Positions 17,696 to 26,314 are shown, counted from the first letter of the stretch. The stretch is DNA of 64,000 nt from Sandaracinus amylolyticus (GCF_000737325.1 NZ_CP011125.1:8184001-8248000); one strand, 5' to 3'. Notes: generated from the letters alone by a model not told the origin. Numbers and translations: made by a program.

Positions 17696-17756
17696 CGTGC
17701 TCGTGCACGTGCGCGTCCCGCGTGCCTCGTCCTCGTGCCACCTGCGCGTGCTCGGC
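17696..17756 (-). repeat. Right arm of inverted repeat
   Basis: Read on the minus strand it begins GCCGAGCACGCGCAGGTGGC, identical to the left arm for 23 nt, then matches with scattered substitutions and one or two single-base gaps for about 60 nt. It ends 28 nt before the GMC oxidoreductase stop codon. Confidence 0.7.
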
Positions 17757-17784
17757 CGTCGTCTCTCGAGCGGCCGTTCTCGCT

Positions 17785-19302
17785 TCACGCCGCGAGCGCG
17801 TCCTCCGCGAACACGCTCGCGAGCCCCATGATCGTGTGCTGCGGGTTCACCCCGAGGTTGCTCGGGATCACCGACGCATCCGCGACCATCAAGCCCTGAT
17901 AGCCGTGCACGCGCCCGCTGCCGTCGACCACCGCGCTCGCCGGATCGCGACCCATGATCGCGCCGCCGAACAAGTGGCTGAGGATCGCGATGTACTTCTT
18001 CGGATCGAGCGGCGCGTCGTCGAGCAGTCCGACCTGATCCGCCGTCAGCTTGTACGGCATGCCCTGGATGCCCGGGATGATCGCCTTCGCGCCCGCCGCG
18101 AAGTGCTGCTTCGCGAGCAGGATCATGCCCTGCCGGAAGCGCTCCATGTCCGCGCGATCGAGGCCGTACTTCACCATCGGCTTGTCGCTGAACGGCGCGG
18201 GACGCACGGTGCCCACCGACTCCGCGCGCACCGCGTGGCACCACATCGCGATGTGCCGGTACTCGGCGAGCCGCTTCATCAGCTCGACGCCCGCGCCGGT
18301 CAGACGCGACGCGACGAGCTCGGGCGGGATCGCCAGCGTCTCGAGCTTCAGGCCCGGCTCCTTGCGGAACTGCGTCGACGCCCAGCCCTGCGTCGCACCG
18401 ACGTTCATGTCGACGGGCTCGTCGTAACAGCCGAACACGCCCGTGCCCGGGTGCGCGCGGAACTGCTCTCCGATCATCTTGCTCTTCACGCCCGAGCGCG
18501 CGAGCAGCACCGGCGTGTGCGTGACCGACGCCGCGACGAACACGCCCTTGCGCGCGCGCACGAAGAACACCGCGCCCTTCGCGCGCGTCTGCGGATGCAC
18601 GAAGTGACCGCGCACGCCGATCGCGCGCGTGCCCTCGAGCACGACGCGCGAGACCGGCGCGCACGAGAGCACCGTGCCGCCGCGCGCGATCGTCTCGGGG
18701 ACGTAGTTGAGGTTCGTGCTCTGCTTGCGCAGCTTGCGACAGCCCTGGAGGCACTGGCCCGTGCCCTCGCAGCCCTTCACGTAGCGGCGCATGTAGTGCG
18801 AGTCCCAGCCGAGCCCCTCCGCGCCCTTCATCGCGAGCAGGTTCGACCGACCACGCGCCGCAGGCGGGACCTCCTCGACGCTCAGCTCGCGCTCGATGCG
18901 CTCCTGGTGCGCGAGCACGCGATCACGCAGACCGCCGATGCCGCGCTCCTTCTCCCACTGCGCGAAAATGTCGTCGGGCGTGCGCACGCAGATCGCGCTG
19001 TTGATGACGGTCGTGCCGCCCATCGTGCGCGCCTGCACCACGGGCCAGAACGCGCGGCCCACCGCGACGGTCGAGCCCCAGTCGTCCATCAGGTCGCGCA
19101 TCGAGCCGTACGCGCTGTACGGGTAGTGCTCGCCGTCGCGCCACGCGCCGGCCTCGACGATCGCGACCTCCGCGCCGCCGCGCGCGAGCGTGACCGCCGC
19201 CGCCGCGCCGCCTGCGCCCGAGCCGACGACGACGTAGTCGACCTCGACCTCGATCGTGCCCTTGCTGCGCTCTTCGAACGCGATGTGACGCGCGCCGCTC
19301 AT
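17785..19302 (-). CDS. GMC-family FAD-dependent oxidoreductase
   Basis: 505 residues. The FAD-binding Rossmann motif is near the N-terminus (YVVVGSGAGGAAAAVTLARGG), followed by the AEVAIVEAG strand end. TMGGTTVINSAICVRTP matches the GMC signature region, and the C-terminal part has VADASVIPSNLGVNPQHTIM (the GMC His/Asn active-site pair, with His in PQHT). A CxxxGxCxxGC cluster lies mid-protein (GCEGTGQCLQGCRKL), which occurs in the fatty-alcohol/cholesterol oxidase-like branch. It should oxidise an alcohol, possibly a lipid or sterol. The ATG overlaps the stop of the small membrane-protein gene (ATGA), so the two are translationally coupled and may form a complex. Confidence 0.85.
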   Translation of the reverse strand: MSGARHIAFEERSKGTIEVEVDYVVVGSGAGGAAAAVTLARGGAEVAIVEAGAWRDGEHYPYSAYGSMRDLMDDWGSTVAVGRAFWPVVQARTMGGTTVINSAICVRTPDDIFAQWEKERGIGGLRDRVLAHQERIERELSVEEVPPAARGRSNLLAMKGAEGLGWDSHYMRRYVKGCEGTGQCLQGCRKLRKQSTNLNYVPETIARGGTVLSCAPVSRVVLEGTRAIGVRGHFVHPQTRAKGAVFFVRARKGVFVAASVTHTPVLLARSGVKSKMIGEQFRAHPGTGVFGCYDEPVDMNVGATQGWASTQFRKEPGLKLETLAIPPELVASRLTGAGVELMKRLAEYRHIAMWCHAVRAESVGTVRPAPFSDKPMVKYGLDRADMERFRQGMILLAKQHFAAGAKAIIPGIQGMPYKLTADQVGLLDDAPLDPKKYIAILSHLFGGAIMGRDPASAVVDGSGRVHGYQGLMVADASVIPSNLGVNPQHTIMGLASVFAEDALAA

Positions 19303-19751
19303 GCCGACCTCTGCTGCATCTCGTCGCGCGACGTCGTCAGCGCGCTCGGCGGGACGTCGCCGCTCGTGCGGAACGTGCCGGGATCCGCGGGCTGCACCGG
19401 CAGCGCGAAGCGCTTCCGCACCTCCGGGTGCCCGCCCCAGCAGAGGCCCGCCGCGAGCTTGAGCAGGAAGACCGCCTGGCGGATCAGATAGAGGTTCGTC
19501 GTCGTGATCCGATAGGCGTGCTTGTCGCGCAGCCCCGCGGGCAGGAGGAACGCGGGCAGCGGCAAGAACACCGTGAGGATCGGCGTCCAGTGGAAGACCA
19601 CCGCGCCCGCGACGACGCCGAGCCACATCAAGAACGTGGTCTCGCGGCGGAAGCGACGGAGGAACTCGTCGATGTCGCAGTCCTCGGCGCCGGGGAGCGC
19701 CTCGGTCCGCGGGTACATCGCGATGATCGCGGAGCGCACGAGCCAGGTCAC
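19299..19751 (-). CDS. Small membrane protein coupled to GMC oxidoreductase
   Basis: 150 residues from a GTG start supported by a GAGAGGTG Shine-Dalgarno 4-5 nt upstream. Two or three hydrophobic segments (about 40-76, FLMWLGVVAGAVVFHWTPIL then TVFLPLPAFLLPAG, and about 90-105). The N-terminal part is acidic (GAEDCDIDEFLRRFRRET). No family recognised. A 4-nt overlap with the GMC gene suggests a subunit or membrane anchor. Longer upstream frames exist, but they cross the promoter-like region and lack a ribosome-binding site. Confidence 0.65.
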   Translation of the reverse strand: MTWLVRSAIIAMYPRTEALPGAEDCDIDEFLRRFRRETTFLMWLGVVAGAVVFHWTPILTVFLPLPAFLLPAGLRDKHAYRITTTNLYLIRQAVFLLKLAAGLCWGGHPEVRKRFALPVQPADPGTFRTSGDVPPSALTTSRDEMQQRSA

Positions 19752-19757
19752 GTCGCA

Positions 19758-19808
19758 CCTCTCGTTCGGCGCGCCTTTATACGCGTGTTCGCGGCGCGTA
19801 GCGAGAGG
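19758..19808 (-). promoter_or_regulatory. Dyad and candidate promoter in the GMC/kinase divergent region
   Basis: An interrupted dyad: CCTCTCG at 19758-19764 pairs with CGAGAGG at 19802-19808, and CGCGCC at 19770-19775 with GGCGCG at 19793-19798. The centre holds TATAAA read on the minus strand, about 25 nt before the GTG start of the membrane-protein gene, a plausible -10. The symmetric arms could be an operator for a dimeric regulator. Inferred from sequence symmetry only. Confidence 0.45.
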
Positions 19809-19884
19809 CGATTGCGACGACAACCATCGCGCGAGCCTCGACGGAGCATCGCGCCGGGCCCGGCGCTCCTCTATCATCCCGGCG

Positions 19885-21426
19885 ATGACCGACGGGAGCC
19901 CGCGCGTCGGCGAGGTCGTCGAGAAGTACGAGATCGAAGGCGTCCTCGGTCGAGGCGGCATGGGCGCCGTCTATCGCGCGCGGCACACGCTGACCGGGCG
20001 CGCGGTCGCGCTGAAGTGGATGATCCCCGACCCCGACGCCGATGCGGCGTCGGTGCAGCGCTTCCTGCGCGAGGCGCGCGCGATGGGGCGCATCGATCAC
20101 CCCAACGTCGTCGGCGTGCTCGACGTCGGCGTGAGCTCTTCTTCCGACGCAGACCAGCGCTCCGCGTTCCTCGTGATGGAGCTGCTGCGCGGCGCGTCGC
20201 TCCGCGCGTACGTCGAGCGCGAGACGAAGCTCGCGCCGAGCGAAGCGGTCGCGCTGCTCCTGCCGGCGCTCGAGGGTGTCGCGGCGGCGCATCGCGCGGG
20301 CGTGGTGCACCGCGACCTGAAGCCCGAGAACCTCTTCGTCGTGCAGAGCGAGGACGGGCGCGCGATCACGACGAAGGTGCTCGACTTCGGGATCTCGAAG
20401 CTGCACGAGCACGCCCACGCGAGCGCGCCGCAGCCCTCGATCACCCAGACCGGCACGACGATGGGCACGCCGAGCTACATGTCGCCGGAGCAGGTGCGCG
20501 GCGCGCGCGACGTCGACGCGCGCACCGATGTGTGGGCGCTCGGCGCGATCCTCTACGAGATGGTCACCGGGCGCGTGCCCTTCCGCGCCGAGACGTACGG
20601 CGCGCTGATGGTCGCGATCGTGATGGACCCGCTGGTGCCCGCGGACGTGATCGCGCCCGATCTGCCGCGCGAGCTGGCGCGGGTGATCGATCGCGCGCTC
20701 GAGAAGGATCCCGAGCAGCGCATCGCGAGCGTCGAGGCGCTGCGCGACGCGATCGCGCCGTTCGCGGGAGAGCTCGCGGGCGCGAAGGTGGCGAGCTCGG
20801 CGGAGATCGGGATCAAGCCGACGACGCCGGCACCGAAGGCGCTCGCTCCGCGCGCGAGCGTCACGCCGACGCGACCGGCGCGGCCCGACTCGGCGCGACC
20901 GCCCGAAGGCGCGGCCGAGATCCAGCTCGACAGCGCCGCCATGCGCGCGCCCGCCGCGAACGCGTCGGTGCCGCTCTCGGTGCCCGATCTCCCGGTGCGC
21001 GCGCGAGGGCGGAGCACGTCGCGCGCGATGGTCGTGGGGCTCGCGATCGCGATCGTGGTGCCGCTCGCGGCGGTGGTGCTGCACGCGATGACGCGAACGA
21101 GCGCGCCGACCGAGAGCCCGACCCGCGCCGCGGCGACCACGCCCGCGCCGATCGCGCCGGCACCGCCCGCGCCGAGCATCGAGACCGCCGCGCCCGACGC
21201 AGGCATCGCGGCGCTCGAGCCGCAGGCGGTCGAGCCCGCGCCGGCGAGCGATCCGATCGCGGTCGAGCCGGAGCCGCCCGTGCGCCCCACGCGACATCGC
21301 GGAGGTCACGCGACGCGCAGCACCACCGCGCGCCCCGAGCCTCCTGCCGCCACGACGACCACGCCGCCGACACCGCCGCGCTCGACGTCGGGGCGCACCG
21401 GCTCGCTCTCGAGGGACGAATTCTGA
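19885..21426 (+). CDS. Membrane-anchored Ser/Thr protein kinase
   Basis: 513 residues. Kinase domain about 15-285: Gly loop GVLGRGGMGAVY (19-30), Lys44 in VALKW, catalytic HRDLKPEN (D144), DFG at 167-169, SPEQ at 200-203 and the DVWALGAILYEM segment. All essential residues are present. A Pro/Ala linker follows, then a single membrane segment at about 381-402 (MVVGLAIAIVVPLAAVVLH) and an outside Pro/Ala/Thr tail of about 110 residues. It is a PknB/Hanks-type kinase of the kind abundant in myxobacteria. The following TPR gene starts 1 nt after its stop, so the kinase, TPR protein and lipoprotein form one operon. Confidence 0.93.
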   Translation: MTDGSPRVGEVVEKYEIEGVLGRGGMGAVYRARHTLTGRAVALKWMIPDPDADAASVQRFLREARAMGRIDHPNVVGVLDVGVSSSSDADQRSAFLVMELLRGASLRAYVERETKLAPSEAVALLLPALEGVAAAHRAGVVHRDLKPENLFVVQSEDGRAITTKVLDFGISKLHEHAHASAPQPSITQTGTTMGTPSYMSPEQVRGARDVDARTDVWALGAILYEMVTGRVPFRAETYGALMVAIVMDPLVPADVIAPDLPRELARVIDRALEKDPEQRIASVEALRDAIAPFAGELAGAKVASSAEIGIKPTTPAPKALAPRASVTPTRPARPDSARPPEGAAEIQLDSAAMRAPAANASVPLSVPDLPVRARGRSTSRAMVVGLAIAIVVPLAAVVLHAMTRTSAPTESPTRAAATTPAPIAPAPPAPSIETAAPDAGIAALEPQAVEPAPASDPIAVEPEPPVRPTRHRGGHATRSTTARPEPPAATTTTPPTPPRSTSGRTGSLSRDEF

Positions 21427-21427
21427 C

Positions 21428-22432
21428 ATGACGCACGCGCTCCGCGTCGCCGCCGCATTGATCACAGCCGTCGCTCTCTCGTCGCAGGTCGCGCACGCGC
21501 AGGACGCGACGACCACCGAGCCGCCGGAGCCGACGTCGTACGCGACGTTGATCGAAGCGGCGGTCGCGGAGTTCGGCGCAGGGCGGTTCGCCGAGGCGCG
21601 CGCGCTCTTCCGCAGCGCGCACGACGTGTACCCGAACGCGCGAACGCTGCGCGGCATCGGCATGTCGAGCTTCGAGCTCCGCGACTATCCCGCGGCGGTG
21701 CGCGCGCTGAGCGCGTCGCTCGAGGAGACGCGTCGTGCGCTCACCGACGAGCAGCGCGCGCAGGTGAACGATCTGCTGCTGCGGGCGCGCGCGTTCGTCG
21801 GGCGCTTCGTGGTGCCGATCGCGCCCGCGGGGTCGCGCTTGTACCTCGACGGCACGGGCGTCGAGGTCGCGGGCGAGTGGCCCGAGCAGGAAGGCGAGCT
21901 GCTCGTCGGCGTCGGCGATCACGAGGTCACGATCCGCGCGCCCGAGGGTCGCACCGCGCGCGCACGGCTCGTGGTGCGTGGCCGCGAGGACGAGCCGCTC
22001 GACATCGACACGAGCCCGCTCGCGCCGCCGCGCGAAGAGCCGCCGCGCGTCGAGCCCGAGCCCGCGCCGCTGGTCCCGCCGCCGGCGTACGAGCCGCCGC
22101 GCGAAGAAGGCAGCGACCCCGCGCCGTGGATCGTCGCGGGCGTGGGTGGCGCGGCGATCGTGACCGGCGCGATCCTGCTCGGCGTCGGGCTGCACGACAT
22201 CTCGAGCGTCGAGAACGCGCGCATGCACACCGAGTGGAGCGCGATCAGCGACGCGAACGATCGCGCGCCGGTGCTGACCGGCGTCGGGATCGCGCTGATC
22301 GGGATCGGCACCGCGGGCGCGGTGGCCGGGATCGTGTGGGGCGCGCTCGGGGACGGCACGCGCGGGCGGGAGCGCCAGCGCGTCGAGCTGCGCGTCGGAC
22401 CGACGAGCCTCGCGGTCGGAGGAAGCTTCTGA
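21428..22432 (+). CDS. TPR-type exported membrane protein in kinase operon
   Basis: 334 residues. Signal peptide about 1-25 (SSQVAHAQ). Residues about 38-115 form TPR-like helices (EFGAGRFAEARALFRSAHDVYP, LRDYPAAVRALSASLEE). A PEGA-like beta region follows (VPIAPAGSRLYLDGTGVEV, GDHEVTIRAPEGRTARARLVV), then a Pro/Glu linker and two membrane segments (about 234-255 and 278-305). The layout of TPR, PEGA and membrane segments next to a Ser/Thr kinase is a recurrent arrangement in myxobacteria; its role is not established. The TGA overlaps the next ATG (TGATG). Confidence 0.78.
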   Translation: MTHALRVAAALITAVALSSQVAHAQDATTTEPPEPTSYATLIEAAVAEFGAGRFAEARALFRSAHDVYPNARTLRGIGMSSFELRDYPAAVRALSASLEETRRALTDEQRAQVNDLLLRARAFVGRFVVPIAPAGSRLYLDGTGVEVAGEWPEQEGELLVGVGDHEVTIRAPEGRTARARLVVRGREDEPLDIDTSPLAPPREEPPRVEPEPAPLVPPPAYEPPREEGSDPAPWIVAGVGGAAIVTGAILLGVGLHDISSVENARMHTEWSAISDANDRAPVLTGVGIALIGIGTAGAVAGIVWGALGDGTRGRERQRVELRVGPTSLAVGGSF

Positions 22433-23256
22433 TGAACGTGTCGCGCCGACTGCTCGCGGCGATCGTGCTGTCGATCGCGGGGTGCTCTCCCGACCTCCAG
22501 GGAAGCGGCTTCTATCAGTGCACCGACCGGCGCTGCCCCGACGAGCTCCCGCACTGCTGGTCGGAGGAGCCGGGCGATCCACCGCACTGCCACGACCGGC
22601 CCGAGCCTCCGCGCGACGGCGGCATGGACGCGCAGATGCCGATGACGGACGCGCAGGTGCCCGACGCGCAGACGCCGGTCGACGCGTTCGTGCCGCCCGA
22701 CGCGCCGCCGCCGCGCTTCGACTACCGCGCCTGCGACGACGCGCGCCCGTGCATGGGCGGCGATCTCTGCGTGCGCAACGGCCCCGGGACCAGCGGCTAC
22801 TGCGCGCCGCCCTGCACCGCGGGTCGCTGTCCGTCGTCGATGAGCGGCATGCCCGGATACTGCGGAGGCTCGCACTGTCGCGTCGGCTGCGGGACCGACG
22901 GGGACTGCCCGACCGGCGTCGAGTGCCTCGCGGGTCGCTGGGGCGGCGTCACCGCGAACGCGTGCGTCGAGACCGGCCTCGCGACGGGCGCCGATCAGTA
23001 CACGCGCTGCGCGACGAACGCCGACTGCGACGCGCCCTTCGCGTGCATCAACCAAGTGTGCACGCGACCGTGCTCCGGCAGCGCGACGTGCCTCGACGGC
23101 GAGGCCTGCCAGAACCTCCCGCCGCCGATGATGAGCACGACGACGTGCCTCCAGGTGTGCAACCCCGGCACGTGCCCCGCGGACACCACGTGCAACGAGG
23201 CGGGCATGGGCACCGGGCTCTACCGCTGCATCCCGATGGGCTGGCCGCGCCCCTGA
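22432..23256 (+). CDS. Cys-rich lipoprotein, last gene of kinase operon
   Basis: 274 residues. Lipobox SIAGC (Cys18). An Asp/Ala/Pro linker (about 60-95) follows a Cys/His cluster (QCTDRRCPDELPHCW). The C-terminal 170 residues contain about twenty Cys in EGF-like or Cys-knot spacings (RPCMGGDLCVRN, GRCPSSM, VGCGTDGDCPTGVECLAG, NADCDAPFACINQVC, GTCPADTTCNEAG). Likely a surface-exposed, disulfide-bonded protein. Function unknown. Coupled by TGATG to the TPR gene. A strong hairpin lies directly after the stop. Confidence 0.78.
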   Translation: MNVSRRLLAAIVLSIAGCSPDLQGSGFYQCTDRRCPDELPHCWSEEPGDPPHCHDRPEPPRDGGMDAQMPMTDAQVPDAQTPVDAFVPPDAPPPRFDYRACDDARPCMGGDLCVRNGPGTSGYCAPPCTAGRCPSSMSGMPGYCGGSHCRVGCGTDGDCPTGVECLAGRWGGVTANACVETGLATGADQYTRCATNADCDAPFACINQVCTRPCSGSATCLDGEACQNLPPPMMSTTTCLQVCNPGTCPADTTCNEAGMGTGLYRCIPMGWPRP

Positions 23257-23261
23257 GCCAT

Positions 23262-23301
23262 CCACGGAACGGATGACGAGCGGCTCGCGTCATCCGCGTG
23301 G
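23262..23301. terminator. Long hairpin after the lipoprotein operon
   Basis: Arms CCACG / CGTGG (23262-23266 and 23297-23301) enclose a perfect 9-bp stem CGGATGACG / CGTCATCCG (23270-23278 and 23288-23296) with a 9-nt loop. It lies 5 nt after the stop codon. There is no T tract, so termination is presumed rather than shown. Confidence 0.55.
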
Positions 23302-23319
23302 TGAATGACGCCGAAACAC

Positions 23320-23354
23320 GACCGCCGCACCGAGCTGGGCTCGATGCGGCGGTC
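23320..23354. terminator. Hairpin terminator between convergent genes
   Basis: A perfect 10-bp stem GACCGCCGCA / TGCGGCGGTC with a 15-nt loop, followed on the plus strand by TTCTCGT and on the minus strand by GTGTTTC. It suits bidirectional termination for the lipoprotein operon and the dctQM gene. Confidence 0.6.
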
Positions 23355-23380
23355 TTCTCGTCGGTGTCGTCGTCGAGCGG

Positions 23381-26161
23381 CTACATCGCGCCGCAGCGCG
23401 CCTGGAACGCCTCGAACGACTCGTCGGGCCGCGGGAGATCGCAGTCGGGCGGGGTCGCGCCTTCGGCCGGCGCCGCGCCCTCGCCTTCCGCCGGCGCGGC
23501 TGCGCCTTCCGCCGCGTTGCAGCGCGCCTCGAACTCCTCGAACGACTCGTTCTCGCGCGGCAGATCGCAGTCCGCCTGCTCGGCCGGCGCGCCCTCGCCG
23601 CCTGCGCCCGCGCCCGAGCAGCGCGCGTCGAAATCTTCGAACGACTCGCCCTCGCGCGGGACCTCGCAGTCCTCTCCGCCGCCCGCCGGCGCTTCGCCGC
23701 CCGCAGGCTCGCCGCCGCCGCCGCCGTCGTCGGTCGTCGGCGCGACCTCGGGCGTCGCCGGGTGCATCTCGGCTTCCTCGCCGAGCATCGCGAGCGAGAG
23801 CGACGGCACGTACGTCGTGATCATCAGCGCCGCCGCGAACACGCCGATGAAGGGCAGCACGACCGGATAGAGATCCGGCACCGGACGCCCGAACCGGAAG
23901 CCCGCGATGAACAGGTTCAGGCCCATCGGCGGCATCAGGTAGCCGATCTCGAGATTGATCAGGAACACGATGCCGAGGTGGTACGGGTTGATCCCGAAGT
24001 GCATCGCGATGCCCATGATCAACGGCACGATCACGACGATCGCCGAGAAGATGTCCATCAGCATGCCGACGATCAGCAGGAACACGTTCAGCGCGATCAG
24101 GAACGTGAGCGGCGAGTCGATCAGACCGCCCGCGCTCTGGCCCTGACGCGCGAGCGCGTCGACCGCCTCGCGGCACTGGAACATCACGTCGCTGTGCTCG
24201 GCGAGGTACGCCTGCGCCGGCTCACCGCACGTCAGCGCCTCGAAGAGCGCGTCCGCGGTCTGCGCCTGCACGAAGTAGAACGTCAGGACCGTCGCCGCGC
24301 AGAGCTTCACGAAGATGGCGCCGACGAGCACCATCGAGTCCGGGATGATCCGCGGGATGTCCTTGCCGAGCGAGAGGTCCTTGTAGACGAAGACCTCGAT
24401 GACGAAGACGTAGAACGCGGTGAACGCCGCCGCGCCGAGCGGGCCCGCCGCGACCAGGCCGACGATCACGACGATCGGCAGCGCGAGCTCCCACTTCGCC
24501 TCCCAGAGGGCGGCGCCCGCTTCCTTCGCGTCGAAGCTCGAGCGCGGCACCTTGCGGATGACGCCGACCACCATCGAGTAGGCCATCATCAGGACCAGCA
24601 CGAGCACGCCCGGGAGGATGCCCGCGAGGATCATCTTGTTGAGCTGGACGCGCTCGACGCCCGGCGGCATCTCCTGCAGGCCCGCGACGATGCCGTAGAC
24701 GAGCAGCGGCAAGCACGGGAAGAACGTGATGCCGAGCGCGCCGCCGCTCGTCACGAGACCGAGCGAGAACTTCTCGGGGTAGCGGTCCTTGAGCAGCGCG
24801 GGGAAGAGCAGGCCGCCGATCGCGACGATCGTGATGCCGCTCGCGCCGCTGAACACGGTGAAGCCCGCGCTCGCGAGCACGCACACCACCGCGAGGCCGC
24901 CGGGCAGCGAGCCGAGGAGCGCGCGCGCCACGCGCACGAGGCGCTGCGGCGTCTTGCTCTCGCTCATCAGGTAGCCGGCGACAGTGAAGATCGGGATCGT
25001 CGGCAGGACGCTCATGCGCGCGAAGTGGTTGCCGAGCACGTCCTCGACGGCGTTCGCGAGCGGCGTGACCGGCACGGTCTCCGAGCCGTGGAGCCAGAGG
25101 AAGAGCGCGAGGCCGCCGAGGAACGTGAAGAGCGGCGCGCCCATCAGCGCGACCACCGCGAAGAACGCGACACCCATCGTGATCGAGACGTTCTCGATGT
25201 TGAGGATGCCGAAGTACGACAGGGCGAGCGTCGCGAGCACGCCCGCGGCCGCGACCAGCGGCGGCACCGGACCGTCGATCGTCGCGTACTCCTCGGGCAG
25301 CGGCGCGGTCGCCTTCGCCGAGCCGGTCTTGCGCACCCGCAGCGCGAGCGGGATGCCGAGCATCGCGGCCGACGCGAGCGATCCGAGGAGCACGGGCACG
25401 AACGTCGAGGTGCCGAGCGAGAGCACGATCGGGACGAGGAGGATCGCGATCGCGATCCCGATCTCGATCGGGCCCGCCTGCGCGATCGGCGACACGCGCA
25501 GCGGATCGCCCGCTTCACTCGGCGTTCCGTCGGGCTCTTCGTGGGGGACGCTCTCGTCCGCCGCGGGCGCGGGCGGCACCGGCTGGCTCGGCGCGACCTT
25601 GCCGCTCGCCGCCGCGAGGAGCTCGTGGAAGCCGTGCAGCAGCAGGCGGATCGCGATGAGCGCGAAGCCCGCCGGGATCATGAACTGGAACTCGTAGCTG
25701 CGGTCGACCGCCGCATCGAGGATGCCGCTCGACGCGAAGCTGCGGACCTGCTCGTCGGTCGTGTGGGCCTGCTCGACGAGCGACTCGTACACGCCGAGCC
25801 CGAGGCCGAACGCGACGACCGCACCGAACGTGCTCGCGATCGCGACGACCACGCGGCGCGCGCGATCGGGCAGCAGTCGACCGAGCGCGTCGATCGCGAG
25901 GTGCTTGCGCCCGCGCGTCGCGAAGCTCGCGCCGAGGAACGCGGCCCACACCGTGCCGTGCATCAGCACGTCGCCCGCGGCGCGGAGGATCGGGTGCTGG
26001 ATCCCGAAGATGCTACCGATGGCGCTCGCGACGCCGAGCGTGACCATCACGAGGACGATCACGACCGATAGCGAGCTCTCGGCGAGCAGGATGCCGCGAT
26101 CGATGAGGTCGAGCGGCTTGAGGAACGGAGCGGGCTTCGCGGAAGGGGCGGCACCGGCCAT
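23381..26161 (-). CDS. TRAP transporter fused DctQ-DctM membrane subunit with Cys-repeat tail
   Basis: 926 residues. Residues about 15-185 are the small DctQ-type four-helix subunit (WAAFLGASFATRGRKHLAID). A short Pro/Glu linker follows, then the large DctM subunit (about 225-800, twelve or so helices, with SGASGITIVAIGGLLFPALL and PPMGLNLFIAGFRFGRP). DctQM fusions are known. The unusual part is the last 100 residues: a Gly/Ala/Pro/Glu low-complexity tail with three 18-residue Cys-bounded repeats. The protein imports a carboxylate-type or other small solute using a sodium or proton gradient and the periplasmic DctP protein. The dctP and tatT genes lie 3 kb away on the same strand. Confidence 0.9.
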   Translation of the reverse strand: MAGAAPSAKPAPFLKPLDLIDRGILLAESSLSVVIVLVMVTLGVASAIGSIFGIQHPILRAAGDVLMHGTVWAAFLGASFATRGRKHLAIDALGRLLPDRARRVVVAIASTFGAVVAFGLGLGVYESLVEQAHTTDEQVRSFASSGILDAAVDRSYEFQFMIPAGFALIAIRLLLHGFHELLAAASGKVAPSQPVPPAPAADESVPHEEPDGTPSEAGDPLRVSPIAQAGPIEIGIAIAILLVPIVLSLGTSTFVPVLLGSLASAAMLGIPLALRVRKTGSAKATAPLPEEYATIDGPVPPLVAAAGVLATLALSYFGILNIENVSITMGVAFFAVVALMGAPLFTFLGGLALFLWLHGSETVPVTPLANAVEDVLGNHFARMSVLPTIPIFTVAGYLMSESKTPQRLVRVARALLGSLPGGLAVVCVLASAGFTVFSGASGITIVAIGGLLFPALLKDRYPEKFSLGLVTSGGALGITFFPCLPLLVYGIVAGLQEMPPGVERVQLNKMILAGILPGVLVLVLMMAYSMVVGVIRKVPRSSFDAKEAGAALWEAKWELALPIVVIVGLVAAGPLGAAAFTAFYVFVIEVFVYKDLSLGKDIPRIIPDSMVLVGAIFVKLCAATVLTFYFVQAQTADALFEALTCGEPAQAYLAEHSDVMFQCREAVDALARQGQSAGGLIDSPLTFLIALNVFLLIVGMLMDIFSAIVVIVPLIMGIAMHFGINPYHLGIVFLINLEIGYLMPPMGLNLFIAGFRFGRPVPDLYPVVLPFIGVFAAALMITTYVPSLSLAMLGEEAEMHPATPEVAPTTDDGGGGGEPAGGEAPAGGGEDCEVPREGESFEDFDARCSGAGAGGEGAPAEQADCDLPRENESFEEFEARCNAAEGAAAPAEGEGAAPAEGATPPDCDLPRPDESFEAFQARCGAM
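23393..23671 (-). repeat. Three-copy Cys-bounded motif in the TRAP permease tail
   Basis: Copies at residues 831-848 (23618-23671), 864-881 (23519-23572) and 906-923 (23393-23446). Consensus DC[ED][VL]PR-x2-ESFE-x-F-x-ARC, with Cys at positions 2 and 18 of each copy; one copy reads DESF in place of the xESF form. The spacers are low-complexity Gly/Ala/Glu/Pro, unrelated to each other in length (15 and 24 residues). The last copy ends three residues before the C-terminus. Confidence 0.9.
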
Positions 26162-26314
26162 CGCGGGGGGGATCCTCTCGGTCGCAGAGCAGGTAGGACG
26201 CGCACTCCGGGCCGTGGGCAGCCCCGAGGGCGGGGCGAATCTACCGGGATCCCCTCGGTCAGGGAAGCGTGATGAAACGCAGAAGTTGCAGTTCGTTCAT
26301 GTCCCCGTATCAGG

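Larger units (their letters stand above)
17249..17784. repeat. Gene-free stretch with flanking inverted repeat and tandem repeats
   Basis: No gene is visible between the two convergent stops. Near its ends lie imperfect inverted arms, left 17266-17325 and right 17696-17756; the outer 23 nt (GCCGAGCACGCGCAGGTGGC plus ACG) are identical in the two arms and the inner parts match at most positions. Between them lie five tandem units (17417-17530). The stretch could be a small non-autonomous mobile element (MITE-like), a two-armed terminator between convergent genes, or a structured RNA. The sequence does not decide among these. Confidence 0.6.

Noticed and set aside
17249-17784. Insertion sequence
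   Set aside because: No transposase frame is present inside the inverted arms and no target-site duplication could be seen; only a MITE-like or structural reading remains.
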